A stretch of 64,000 bases of DNA from Batkoa obscura (taxonomy: Eukaryota > Entomophthoromycota > Entomophthoromycetes > Entomophthorales > Batkoaceae): the NCBI GenBank assembly GCA_030770535.1, contig JASVEC010000003.1, positions 1,984,001 through 2,048,000 on the forward strand, written 5' to 3'. Shown piece by piece: positions 46,601 to 57,242 of this stretch. The number at the start of each line of letters is the position of its first letter. Within the stretch, counting starts at the first letter, position 1. A model generated the notes under the pieces. The model was not told the DNA's origin and searched no databases. It was given only the letters and a program-made list of their open reading frames with translations. The translations under genes and the position numbers were made by a program.

Positions 46601-47909
46601 TGAGACAATCCAATTAAAAGAGGATGAACTAAAACAAAAGGATGAATTAATTCAAGCAAAATTGAAAGAATTGGAAGCTAAAGAAGCAGAGCTAATTAAG
46701 AAAGACGAGATTATTTCTGAAAAAGATGCCATAATTGAGGCAAAGGGTAAAGAAAGCCTTAATAATGAGCAACAGGTTCTCAAGAAAGATGAGATAATTC
46801 AATCAAAAGAGAAGGAGTTGAAAGAAAAAATTGAATTATTACAAGAAAAAGAAGCGTTAATTTCAATCAAGTTAAGTGAATTAGAAATTAAAGAGGCGGA
46901 GTTGATCAAGAAAGACCAGGTTATTTCTGAGAAAGATGCCATTATTGAATTAAAAAACAAAGAAACCCTTGATAATGAACAAGAAACTTATTACAATAAT
47001 AAACTCATCCAGCTAAAAGATAAAGAGCTTAAGGAAAAGAATGATTTATTAAGAGAGAAAGAGGAGGTAATTTTAGCCAAGTTGGGTGAGTTAGAGGTTA
47101 AGGGTGCGGAATTGATTAAAAGAGACCAAATTATTTCTGAAAAAGCTGCTGTAATTGATACAATGAATAAAGAAAATCTTAATAATGAACAACGAGTTTC
47201 TGAAAAAGATAAAATAATTCAATCAAAAGAAATCGAGTTGAAACAAAAAGAGGAATTGATCCAAATCAAAATCAAAGAATTAGAAGATAAAGGAGCGGAA
47301 TTAATAAAGAAAGACCAAATCATTTCTGAGAAAGATGCTATAATTGAATCAAAGAGTAAAGAAGACCTTGATAATGAGCAACAATCTTCTAAAAAGGATG
47401 AAATTATTCAATTGAAAGAGAAAGAACTGCAGCAGAAAATTGAGCTATTGAATGAAAAAGAAAAAATCATAAGTGAACAGGAAAATATAATTGAAACCAA
47501 AACTCAACATTTTGAAGATATCGTGTCTCAGTTAGCTGATAAGGATAAAATTATTCAAGAAAAAGATTTAGAAATCAATGCGAAATATAGAAATTATGAA
47601 GATAATAGTATTTTATTAGCTGAAAAGGATGAGATTATAAGCGAAAAGGAAAAAGAAATAAATGAAAATCAACTTCGATTAAAAGAAAAGGATAGTCTTT
47701 TGTTTGAAAAGGAAAAAGTAGTTAAATTAAAAGAAGAAGAATTGGCTGAGAAGTTGAATTTAATTATGAAAATAGATGAGAGTTTAAGAGAAAAAGAAAA
47801 TATATTAAAGGCGAAAGATAAAGAGCTATTTGATAAGACTAAATTAATTAGTGAAATGGAAGAAAGTATGAAAGAAAGAAATATCCAGCCAGAAGTTTTT
47901 TATATTTAG
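40652..47909 (+). CDS. USO1: USO1/p115 vesicle tethering protein with expanded coiled-coil tail
   Basis: Golgi tether that captures ER-derived COPII vesicles. The head is spread over about ten exons: MNFLYNTFVAPEIPEEQSGA; TIYKLRDRLELETASTDRRS; TVQALKALSNDYKE; FYLRYNGIRVVQLLKSSASG; LALASIVDLLDDEREIIRNE; VQDCLFLILNLLNDNLSNQN; then LCSGYLSLLATWLHD and VHPWYEFPE. This is the armadillo head domain of p115. The last exon (about 43199-47909) is one open frame of ~1,560 codons. It is almost wholly Glu/Lys-rich coiled coil, built of about 19 tandem repeats with a typical unit of 70 residues (ten heptads). The total is roughly 2,250 residues, longer than yeast Uso1 (1,790). No acidic C-terminal tail is obvious; it ends QPEVFYI. 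Confidence 0.9.
43780..47420 (+). repeat. Tandem ~210-bp coding repeats in the USO1 tail
   Basis: About 19 diverged units, each with a landmark such as NEQQVSKKDE, IIQSKEKELREKD, EELIQAKLKELEAKEAELIK or KKDQIISEKDAIIESK. Between ISEKDAII landmarks around 44530 and 44740 the period is 70 residues (210 bp). The mean spacing across the array is about 66 residues, so some units are one or two heptads shorter. Confidence 0.88.
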
Positions 47910-49351
47910 AATTATAGCTATGTCCATTTCGAACAATTCATCAAATAAAACTAATAAAATTGACTTACTTTATATGCTTTTATATATTGCTATTAGAATT
48001 TATGTTATATTTTTTAAGCAGATACTTTATATACTTATAGTGTATAAAGATATCGGCATTATTAAAACTGAAGTGCTAATGTAATAGAAGTTTATCAATA
48101 ACTGGCAAGAATTTATAAAAATTGGAATCAAAATAAAACTACAAATGAAAAAATATTAAATAATCACATAATAATATTTAGCTTATAAAACTTTAGCATT
48201 AATATATTAAAATCTTTCATTTTTTAATTTTTGATTTTCTATTCTTTATCTTAACGAAATCTTACCGTGAAGTTCAACATTATTCAAAAAGCAAAAATTT
48301 TAAAAAATTTTTAAACTAAAATTGTAAGAATTTTTCCTAACCAAAACCTTATCTTATTTGGTTTTTGATTCTGTTAATTATAAGGATTAAAAAGAGCTGT
48401 GCCAAATAAAACTGTATATAAAAGGATGTTTCTTTGGTTTCATCACCTTTTCCACCTTTAAGCGCTATTTTAGCGGAAAGATTGTTAGTAGAATTCTCAA
48501 AAAAATACAACCCCATGTAAATTTAACCAAAACATTAAATAATCAATTTTTTGAATATTTGAATTTATCCAAAAAAAGTTATTGCCGGATTATTATTTTA
48601 ATTATTTAAAAAAAAGAATTACCGGATTATTATGGAGATAGTTTTCACAATTTTATTTTTTGGTATATTTGCTATAATATACTAGTAGATATATACTGTT
48701 GTTTAAGCTATTTTCATATCAACGATATTAAAGTTATTTTACTTAATATTAAAATACTGTTTTATTATAATTTGATATAGCACAGTTATATTTATAAAGC
48801 AACATTTCTTTTGAAATCCTTAACTAAACATATATGTAATAGGTAACAAAACTTATTGAATAAAGCACCTATAAGGAAATGAAACGATAAAAATAAGACT
48901 ATAGAGATAAAATAGTTAAATATAATGAGGAAGCTCAATGAAAGTCGTGGATTTAAGTATTTATTAAATAAATCCTATGTTTTAAATATATATTATAAGT
49001 ATATAAAAAATGGAATGGTTTTTATTAATATTTTATAATCTCACTAAATTCAAGATTTATTATAGTAAATTGATATTAACGTCAGGAGTAAATTAATAAT
49101 CAAAAGCACCACTATTTATTAAATGAGTACCTCAATTAGTAAATTTAAAAACAAGATTATGATATGGCTATATTTAATTTGTAAAGTATAAATAATTAGT
49201 CAATTTGATTTGCTGAAATTCATTTTTAGTAAATGTTCCAAATAATGTGATTTTTTATTGGCTTAGAGTCATTTACTAATTAAAAATCAAAATTATATAA
49301 ATCAATTTCGAACCTTATATAACAGCATTTTGTTATTCAAATTTTACTACG
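47910..49351. other. Intergenic, USO1 to Ca2+-ATPase
   Basis: A 1.4-kb AT-rich gap holding one MITE (48417-48518). No gene seen. Confidence 0.5.
48417..48518. mobile_element. TGGGGATG-family MITE, ~102 bp, worn ends
   Basis: The body (TTTGGTTTCATCACCTTTTC, AAGCGCTATTTTAGCGGAAA, then GATTGTTAGTAGAATTCTC) is well kept. The left end is changed to ATATAAAAGGATG and the right end to ACAACCCCATGT. Confidence 0.85.
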
Positions 49352-52300
49352 ATGTCTTTAGAAAAAGCTACTACCTCAAGTAGTTGTTTTATGCTAAGTA
49401 AAGAAAGAGTTGCTTCTTTAGTTGCTGATAAATCTTTGGATGGGTTAAAGGCATTAAATGGAGTTGAAGGTATAATGAAAGAGTTAAAGGTTACTTCAGT
49501 TAAAAAAGGGTTAAGCTCCGATGAAACGTTGATTCCAGGTCAAGTGCTAGAAAAGAAAGATTTCGGAAGTTTCGTTCATCGTAAAGAATACTATGGAAAA
49601 AACGTAAGCATATTCATTATTTTATTTATAACATTTATCTTAATCTTTAGATTTTGCCTGAAGTTAAACCTCGCTCATTGTTTTCTTTAATGTTTGAAGC
49701 TTACCAAGATCCTACCTTGAGTATATCACTATGTTGACATATTATAATTAACTAACATATTTAAATAGTCATGTTAAGCATTGCTTCATTAATTTCATTA
49801 ACAATTGGTGTTTATGAAGATTCTTTAAAGGATCCCAGCTTAAATGAACCAAAATTAGGCTGGGTTGAAGGTATAATTTTTAATATTTTAAAAAGAACTT
49901 TAACTTATTTTAAGGTGTTGCTATTCAAATCGCTGTTTTGATTGTTATATTAACCAACGCTATCAATGATTATCAGAAGGAAAAACAGTTCCGAATTTTA
50001 AATGCCAAGAAAGAAGATCGTTTAGTTAAAGTTATAAGAGATAGCTTACAGCAAGAAATATCCGTTTATAAATTAGTTGTTGGTGATGTTGTTTTATTAG
50101 AGCCTGGAGAAATAATTCCTGTTGATTGTTTATTAGTTGAAAGTTTTAATATCATCTGTGATGAATCGTCTGCTACTGGAGAATCTGAAGCAATCAAAAA
50201 AGGAAAAGTGGAAAACAGTTTGGATCCCTTTTTGTTATCTGGTTCGAAAGTATTATCTGGCGTAGGTAAAGCAGTGGTTGTTGCAGTAGGTGAAAATTCA
50301 TTTGCTGGGAAAATCTTGATGTCAATGAGAGAAGAAAGCGATGACACCACCCCACTTCAAGAAAAATTAGGTGATTTGGCCAACCAAATATCTATTTTCG
50401 GCCTTGCAGCCGCTATTGTTATTGTCATTGTTTTGGTAGCAATATATAGCATGGATATATATAATGGTAAAATAAACCCAAGCACTACCGAAATGTTTTC
50501 AATGGGAGTCAATATTATTGTACAAGCAATCACCATTGTTGTTGTTGCTGTCCCAGAGGGACTTCCAATGGCTGTCACTTTAGCCCTTGCTTATGCAACA
50601 ACTCAGATGATCAAAGACAACAACCTTGTTCGTGTGCTTGCTTCTTGTGAAACGATGGGGAATGCAACAGTGTTATGTAGTGATAAGACTGGAACCCTTA
50701 CATTAAACGAAATGACGGTAGTAAAGGGGCAGATAGCTAATGTCAATTTTGCCGATTCAGGTGTATTAAAGAATAAGTTGAACTTTACTGTATCTGAATT
50801 GTTATGCAAAGCAATTTCATGTAATTCTTCTGCATTTGAAGGTAAAGATGAAAAAGGGAATATTACTTTAATTGGGTCTAGAACTGAATGTGCACTCTTA
50901 GGCTTTATTCAAAGTATGGGACATGACTTTATGAAGACAAGAGAAGAAAATAATATTGTTAAAGTTTATCCATTTTCTTCTGAAGTAAAATCAATGACAA
51001 CCATAGTTGAGTTAAACGAGGACAAATGTCGTTTATTTAGCACTGGCGCATCTGAGATTTTATTAGAAAAGTCAAAATTTTATTTAGATAAAGATAATGT
51101 AATTAATGAAATTGATGCTGAGCAATTTGATAGATTTAATCAAACTATTTCAGTAATGGCAGATGAAAGTTTAAGAACCATTGCAATCGGATATAAGGAT
51201 GTACAACGTGATGTTATTTCAGATGAAAACGATTTGGAATCTTTAATTTTAATTGGTATTGTTGGTATTGAAGATCCTTTAAGAGAAGGGGTAGTAAATT
51301 CTATGGAAATATTTAAAAAGGCAGGTGTACAAGTTAAAATGATCACTGGTGATAACTTAAAAACCGCATGCGCAATTGCAAAAAAAGCAGGGATCTTAAC
51401 TACAGGTGGTATTGCAATGACTGGCAATGAGTTTAATAAGTTAAATGATGAACAAAGATTAGCTGTTTTACCAAAATTACAAGTGTTAGCGAGGTCTTCT
51501 CCATCGGATAAATTCAATATTGTAAAAGGTTTAAAGCAGCTGGATGAGGTTGTTGCAATGACTGGTGATGGTACAAATGATGGTCCTGCACTCAAATTAA
51601 GTGATGTTGGTTTTGGTATGGGAATATGTGGCACTGAAGTTGCAAAAGAAGCTTCATCAATTATTTTAATGGATGACAATTTTAATTCCATTGTCAATGC
51701 ACTTAGATGGGGAAGATCTATCAATAATTCGGTCAAAAAATTTTTACAATTCCAAATTACTGTTAACATTGTTGCAGTATTAACATCTTTCTACTCCTCT
51801 GTTGTTGATCCAAATCATCGCTCAGTTCTTAGTACTGTACAACTGTTATGGGTAAATCTAATTATGGATACATTAGCTGCTTTGGCTTTGGCAACGGAAC
51901 CTCCTACTGACGATTTAATAGATTCATATCCTGCCTCGAAGAAAGCTTCTTTGATTTCATACAAAATGTGGAAGCATATTATTGGACAATCAGTATTTCA
52001 ATTAATTGTAACACTTTTATTACTCGATTATGGTGAACATATATTATTTAACGATAATGATATTAATGTATTAAATACAGCCGTATTTAATACATTTGTA
52101 TTTTTACAAGTTTTTAATCAATTTAATTGTCGTAGAATTTGTGATCAAAAGAACGTTTTCGAAAACATATCAAATAATTTAGTGTTTAATATTATTCAAG
52201 TTGTTGTTGTAATTGGGCAATTGTTTTTGGTTCAATTTGGTGGTAGCTATTTTTCAACTACTCCACTTACTTTACACCAACACCTTATAACTATTGCAAT

Positions 52301-52439
52301 CGGCTCTCTTTCTTTACCAATAGGATTTGTATTAAGATTACTTCCAGAGCCAAAATCATCAACAAATCAACATCATGTTCCTTTAATTTCAATTGAGCAA
52401 CTCGAAAAAGAACACCTTCAAAATAAAAAATCAAATTGA
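49352..52439 (+). CDS. PMC1: P-type Ca2+-ATPase, PMCA/Pmc1 type (P2B)
   Basis: Calcium pump, probably vacuolar as in yeast Pmc1, or plasma-membrane. There are four exons: 49352-49600 (N-terminus ending YYGKN), ILPEVKPRSLFSLMFEAYQD, IMLSIASLISLTIGVYEDS, and the long last exon from about 49913. Motifs: CDESSATGESE (actuator loop), VAVPEGLPMAVTLALAYATT (M4 PEGLP), CSDKTGTLT (phosphorylated Asp), KVYPFSSEVKSM (nucleotide site), MITGDN and MTGDGTNDGPALK (hinge). LLWVNLIMDTLAALALATEP (M6) is typical of P2B pumps. The C-terminal tail after M10 is only ~35 residues, too short for the long calmodulin-binding tail of animal PMCA, as in yeast Pmc1. With calcineurin B it is a second Ca2+-signalling gene here. 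Confidence 0.92.
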
Positions 52440-52960
52440 TTTTAGATAAATGGGATTTTATTAATAAAAAAACTAAAAAAACTAAATTTTACCATTTATC
52501 ACATTTTATTTAATTTTTACTTCACTACTACTTAATTTAATAGCAACTCAATATCTATATAATATTCATAAGTAAATCCTATTTAGGTTAGATTGCAATT
52601 ATATTATTTTTAGATTATTGAGCGCTATACCAGAACTCCAATTTAATAAAAAATAAAAGTAAAAATAAAAGTAAAAATAAAAGAACGATGTGTTAGATAT
52701 TATAATCTTGTAGCCTTTGTTTATACTTTACTAACGCTTTTGTCTTTTAACATATAATAGAAGCGGCTATAGTAGTTCATATATCCTTTGCAATATATTT
52801 AATATACCTTATCTTTATTTAGAGCTTTTTAAAGTTCTAAATTCTCTTTAATAAAGATGATATCAATCAGAAACAATAAAACCTTTCACACATTTTTAAA
52901 ATCGTTTCTAACAAATGATGAATCCCACCACTACTAGTGCCTTTTCTATTTTAGAATTAT

Positions 52961-53015
52961 AGCTATAGGAGTGAAGGGGGGGGGGTTCACGAAACTTTAA
53001 AAAATGACTATAGCT
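52961..53015. repeat. G10 tract in nested inverted repeats
   Basis: A run of ten G (52976-52985) is the loop of gtgaa/ttcac arms (52971-52975 and 52986-52990). Outer arms are agctatag (52961-52968) and ctatagct (53008-53015). Such a G run is exceptional in this AT-rich window. Confidence 0.6.
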
Positions 53016-53376
53016 GGAACAGAGAGATCAGAATGAATTGAAAAGACAGTTTTAATAAAACTAACTCGAAAGTAAAATATTTATTACTTCAACTTATTTT
53101 AAATGTTAAAAAAGTCCGATGTCACTGCTATTGAATTTAACTGGATACTAAATTCTTTTTAGAGAAGGATATCCAGAAGACATAATCAAACAATTATTAA
53201 AAAATTACACTATTGGTATTAAATGTAGTATATATAACATAATTAATGATGCCAATAAAAAGTGCCTTTTTTTGTGAATAGGATTTACTTTATAACTAAT
53301 GAGTATGTCGAGTTAATCTAATCTTGATTATAAAGAAATACTATTAATAAAAAAATCCTTAAAGATTTATAAAAAC

Positions 53377-53481
53377 ATATGGGGATGTATTTTTTTGTTT
53401 AAGGATTCTACTAACAGTCTTTCCACTCAGATAGCGATTGAAAATGGAAAAAGTGATGAAACCAAAAAAACATACTCATAT
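53377..53481. mobile_element. TGGGGATG-family MITE, 105 bp (left of tandem pair)
   Basis: Starts ATATGGGGATGTATTTTTTT and ends with a changed repeat (ACATACTCATAT). Same orientation as the adjoining copy. Confidence 0.9.
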
Positions 53482-53586
53482 ATGGGGATGTATTTTTGTG
53501 TTTAATGATTTTACTAGCAATCTTTCCGATCAAATAGTGCTTAAAAAATGGAAAAAATAATGAAACCAAAAAAAACATCCCCATAT
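53480..53586. mobile_element. TGGGGATG-family MITE, 107 bp (right of tandem pair)
   Basis: Both ends perfect (ATATGGGGATGT / ACATCCCCATAT). It abuts the left copy with a shared TATA junction, as expected if it inserted at the terminal TA of the older copy. It is the better kept of the two, so probably younger. Confidence 0.9.
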
Positions 53587-53821
53587 ATCCCAATCTCTAT
53601 TTAGATGTATATTTCTTATCTTGAAAGCCAAATTGAATGCTTTTAACTAGAAACTCCCTAAGTTGTAGTACACTTAAAATATACATATTAGTTAAAATGT
53701 TAATAACGGGTAATGCTTCGTAACATTTTACAATAGTGTGATAATAAAATATAAAAAATTCATTGATATAATCCAAAAATTTATAATGACAAAAATCTAA
53801 TTCCCGATTTTATAAAGAAAT

Positions 53822-54081
53822 ATGTTTAATATAAGCGTTAGATCAGAAATGGAGTTCTTCCTGCTTTATAAACAATGTTCTAAAAATCAGGCCGGCTAAG
53901 TAGACCTTTTTATAATTGGCTCTTTAGAACAGATATATAAAGAAAGTGGTGTAAAGGATGTAGTGGATATGAGTCAGTTGCTGCTTAAAGATATAAAAAA
54001 GGTACAAAAGGGGGGGGGTATAATATAAAGTCGTTTGTTAGGGTTGAAGAGTGCAATAAAAAAACAAATGTTTTTCAATAA
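53822..54081 (+). pseudogene. ORF relic of unknown family with poly-G frame change
   Basis: From the ATG at 53822: MFNISVRSEMEFFLLYKQCS, KNQAG, TAA at 53897-53899, then VDLFIIGSLEQIYKESGVKD and VVDMSQLLLKDIKKVQKGG. At a G9 run (54010-54018) the frame ends soon after; the neighbouring frame continues YNIKSFVRVEECNKKTNVFQ. I recognise no family. It looks like a broken coding sequence or an assembly error in the G run. Confidence 0.35.
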
Positions 54082-54708
54082 CTCATAAGTAAGCTTTAAA
54101 CCATTATAGCCTTTTTTTATTATCTTTGGGCTATTTATAAAATTTAACATCCTCATTTTTTGTCCGAAGTTTGTCCATATAAAATATAGCAGATTAGAGG
54201 ACTAAATCAAATTATAACAATAAAGTATGAGGTGATTATAAATGGGCATGAGATTTATTTAAACTTGTTGTTTATTAAAAGATGAAGTAGGGTTCTTTGT
54301 TTATTTTTTTGAATTGTTTGTCATATACGGGCCAATTTTTATTAATTTTAATACTCCCAGTCTATTGCAAATTTGTAAAAATATTGTGGAAAAGATAGCT
54401 TTTTGCATAGTTTTTGAAAGGCTATTTAATTTTATGCAAGTTCAAATCAGAAAAATAAAATAAAAGCTTTAACCTGATCTTTAGACTTATTAAAAAACAA
54501 TATAGTTCAAAATGAAACATTACAAACAATAAAAACTTTATAAATATTGAGATACTTAATATATTTTATCGTATAAGATATATTAATTGTTTTTTTTAGT
54601 AAATCTTCAACTTTTTCGAAAATAAGTGAACCCGTTTTAATTGGTAGGAATATTTTATAAAATTGCTTTTTTAAATTTTGATTCAATTTTAAAAGTTTAG
54701 AATTTAAA

Positions 54709-55504
54709 ATGAACGTTACTAGAATTATATCCTCATCATCAAAAAGTAAATAGCAATTAAGCTAAATAATATGATTCTAACTTTAACATATAGATAGCAT
54801 AAGTAAAAGATGGTCTTATTTCTCTACTATTTCAAAAGGTATTTTATCGTTATATTATTCAAATACATTTAATGCTCTCATTAGTTATGAATAGTGAAGA
54901 TATTTCTTCTTTTAAATTTAAAACAAAAGAGGACCTTATTTCAAATCCACCAAAAACTGCTTTTGATCGTAAGGTAGCTGATAGAAAATTATATTTAATC
55001 CAAGGATATTATGAAAGATTACAAAGTCCGTTAGTAATGGTGTATCAGCATAACAATTTAAATGTTCCAGAATACAGAGCTTTACAACAACAAGTAGCTA
55101 AGTTAGGATGCAGAGTACAAACCACACGTACTGGTATAATGAAAACCGCGTTAAGGGATTCTCCTTTTGAAGCTATGAGAACATTATTTAATGGCCCAAC
55201 TTTAATCATTTACGGTCACGATTTGAAAGAAGGGGAAACTACGTCTTCTGTCGCTAAGAAAGTACATGATTCTTTAGCAAAGAACAAAAAGCTCATTTTT
55301 ATTGGCGCTAAAGCTGAACAGTTCTTATTCAGTGAAGCAACTTTCAGTCATTTTATGAGTTTACCTTCACTCCAAACCTTACAAGCACAATTGCTTGGCT
55401 CACTTCAAGTCCAACCCTCTCGTCTTATCTCTTTATTGGGACAAGAATCGCAACTTCTTTCTCGTCTCCTTACACAATATAAGGAAAATCAAGAATCTAA
55501 ATAG
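54709..55504 (+). CDS. Mitochondrial ribosomal protein uL10m
   Basis: Stalk-base protein of the mitochondrial large ribosomal subunit. Exon 1 (54709-54745) reads MNVTRIISSSSK. Exon 2 reads NSISKRWSYFSTISK, an Arg/Ser-rich presequence, and exon 3 starts VMNSEDISSF after an intron ending ctcattag. Mature domain: FDRKVADRKLYLIQGYYERL, SPLVMVYQHNNLNVPEYRAL, CRVQTTRTGIMKTAL, GPTLIIYGH and KKLIFIGAKAEQFLFSEATF, then LLGSLQVQPSRLISLLGQ. It corresponds to yeast MrpL11 and bacterial L10. About 240 residues. Confidence 0.88.
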
Positions 55505-55689
55505 ACAAATAAAAAAGTAATAATTTTAAATTAAAATTGTTAGTAGCTAGTTAGTTTTGGAATCTTAATTAAAAAAACTGACAGCTTTGGATATGCATCT
55601 ATTTCATATTTCCAACTTCTAGTAATTTATAATTAAAAGCAGCATATCAATTTCATGTAATCTAAAAATATAATTGTAAATTTGTCTCT

Positions 55690-56747
55690 TTATTCTACAA
55701 TTTTATAAATTTGACTCAATGTATGATCTAATGAATCCAAATCGTGTGCAAATGATCTAAGAATCTGTGCTTCAAGGAAATGAACTTGACTTCCTACTAT
55801 AATTAAGGAGTGTAAAGGTTCTCCCATGTCAACTTCTTCAGCCATTTGTTTTAAAGTTGAACAAACGATCTTTTGAGTTGGAGAACCGATTCTAGCAATA
55901 CCAATTACTAAAGTGTTATCAGGATGATAAACTCCCTCATTTCTTTTTTCTTCAATTTCAATGAGTTGTTGGGCAGCAAGGCTTGCTGACATATAACGTG
56001 GAGGTTCATATATTTTACGTCCTCTAAATAAATGTATAAATAAATGGTTACTTGATTTGAGCTATTTAAATTACCTAGCCATATTTTCATAACTTTGTTC
56101 TTTGACCTTAATGTCTGTAAAGTTTTAAAATAATGTTTCTGAATATAAAACTATAATACCTAATAGGCACAATGTATGTAGGCCAATATTCGTGTTTGCT
56201 TTTATTTTGTCATAGAATGAATCTGGTCTCCAATTATCATTAAAAAATACAATTGAAATGGTTTGACCAAAGTTGTATAGTTGTAATCCACATGCACCAA
56301 CAGCGTTCATGATTGATGCATTATGAATAGATTCAACTTTGATACCTAATTCTCGAGCACGAATAACTAAATCAGTATGAGTCGTAGCTCTTTTAAAGTT
56401 ATTTTTTGATTTTATATAAATAATAAAATTACCCAAATGGATCTCCAACTACTAAGAAAGCAACATTATTCTCTTTAGCTTCTTCTAACATTAAATCACA
56501 ACCAGATTCTACCATTTCTCTATCTGCTACTTCGACCTTTTTGCCATATAGTGCTTCCTAAAAATTAAACATTAAACATTAAACATTAATAGTTACTTAA
56601 AATTCTCATTACCAATTTTGAAGTTTCAACAGTTAAGATAGAGGTGTAATGCTCCAAATAAATTTTTTCACATGATTTAACAGCATTTAAACCTTTGACA
56701 GTAATGTCGTATTCGTCACATAATCCCAATCCTACAATATATAGCAT
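55690..56747 (-). CDS. DPH5: Diphthine synthase (DPH5)
   Basis: SAM-dependent methyltransferase that methylates the modified His of eEF2 in diphthamide synthesis. The start at 56747 reads [20 protein letters not shown], then [12 protein letters not shown] (conserved YLExYTS) and [16 protein letters not shown]. Next come [20 protein letters not shown] (VGDPFxATTH), [20 protein letters not shown] with [10 protein letters not shown], and [20 protein letters not shown]. After [20 protein letters not shown] come [20 protein letters not shown] and [12 protein letters not shown]. There are five or six exons, about 285 residues, with all DPH5 hallmarks present. Confidence 0.95.
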
Positions 56748-57242
56748 TTTTTACTTTATAAAATTAAAAGACAGATTTTCAAATTTTTAAATTTTAGTGC
56801 ATATTTCGAATTAAACTAATAGTTTCTAGTATCTTATTTTACAAATGAAGCCTCAAGATTATAATAATTCTTCACTTAACTTTGTTGATATATATGTCAA
56901 CGCTGTTTTTAATAAATGACTATGTTAATTATGCTTTTTTAAAGAGATATAGGTTTTGCCATTTATTAAATGCAAATGATTATTAAATAGAACGAATAAT
57001 TCTGCCGTAAAAGTTTAAATGGCTTCTAAATAATAATTATATACGTTGGTTTAATACTATAGCAGTTTTATATATCTTTTAGACTTGAATGAATTTTTCA
57101 CAGCAGTAATTTTAGCATGTATTAGTACGCTTACGAATAATATCATAAGGCTAATAATGTTAATAATCCGAAAAATAGAATAAAGTATTTGCGTAAAATA
57201 AGAAGTCAAACTGTTTAAATAAAAAACTCAAGCTTCTGGTAT
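56748..57242. other. Divergent intergenic region, DPH5 / SMP3
   Basis: A 495-bp AT-rich gap with nothing recognised beyond presumed promoters. Confidence 0.5.

Larger units (their letters stand above)
52440..54708. other. Gene-poor region with MITE pair, poly-G tracts and an ORF relic
   Basis: 2.3 kb without a supported live gene. It contains an (aaaataaaagt)n minisatellite near 52650-52685, a G10 hairpin (52961-53015), two adjoining MITEs (53377-53586) and a decayed ORF (53822-54081). Confidence 0.55.

Noticed and set aside
50066-51769. Minus-strand ORFs opposite the Ca2+-ATPase
   Set aside because: Shadows of the well-supported P-type ATPase; no independent motifs.
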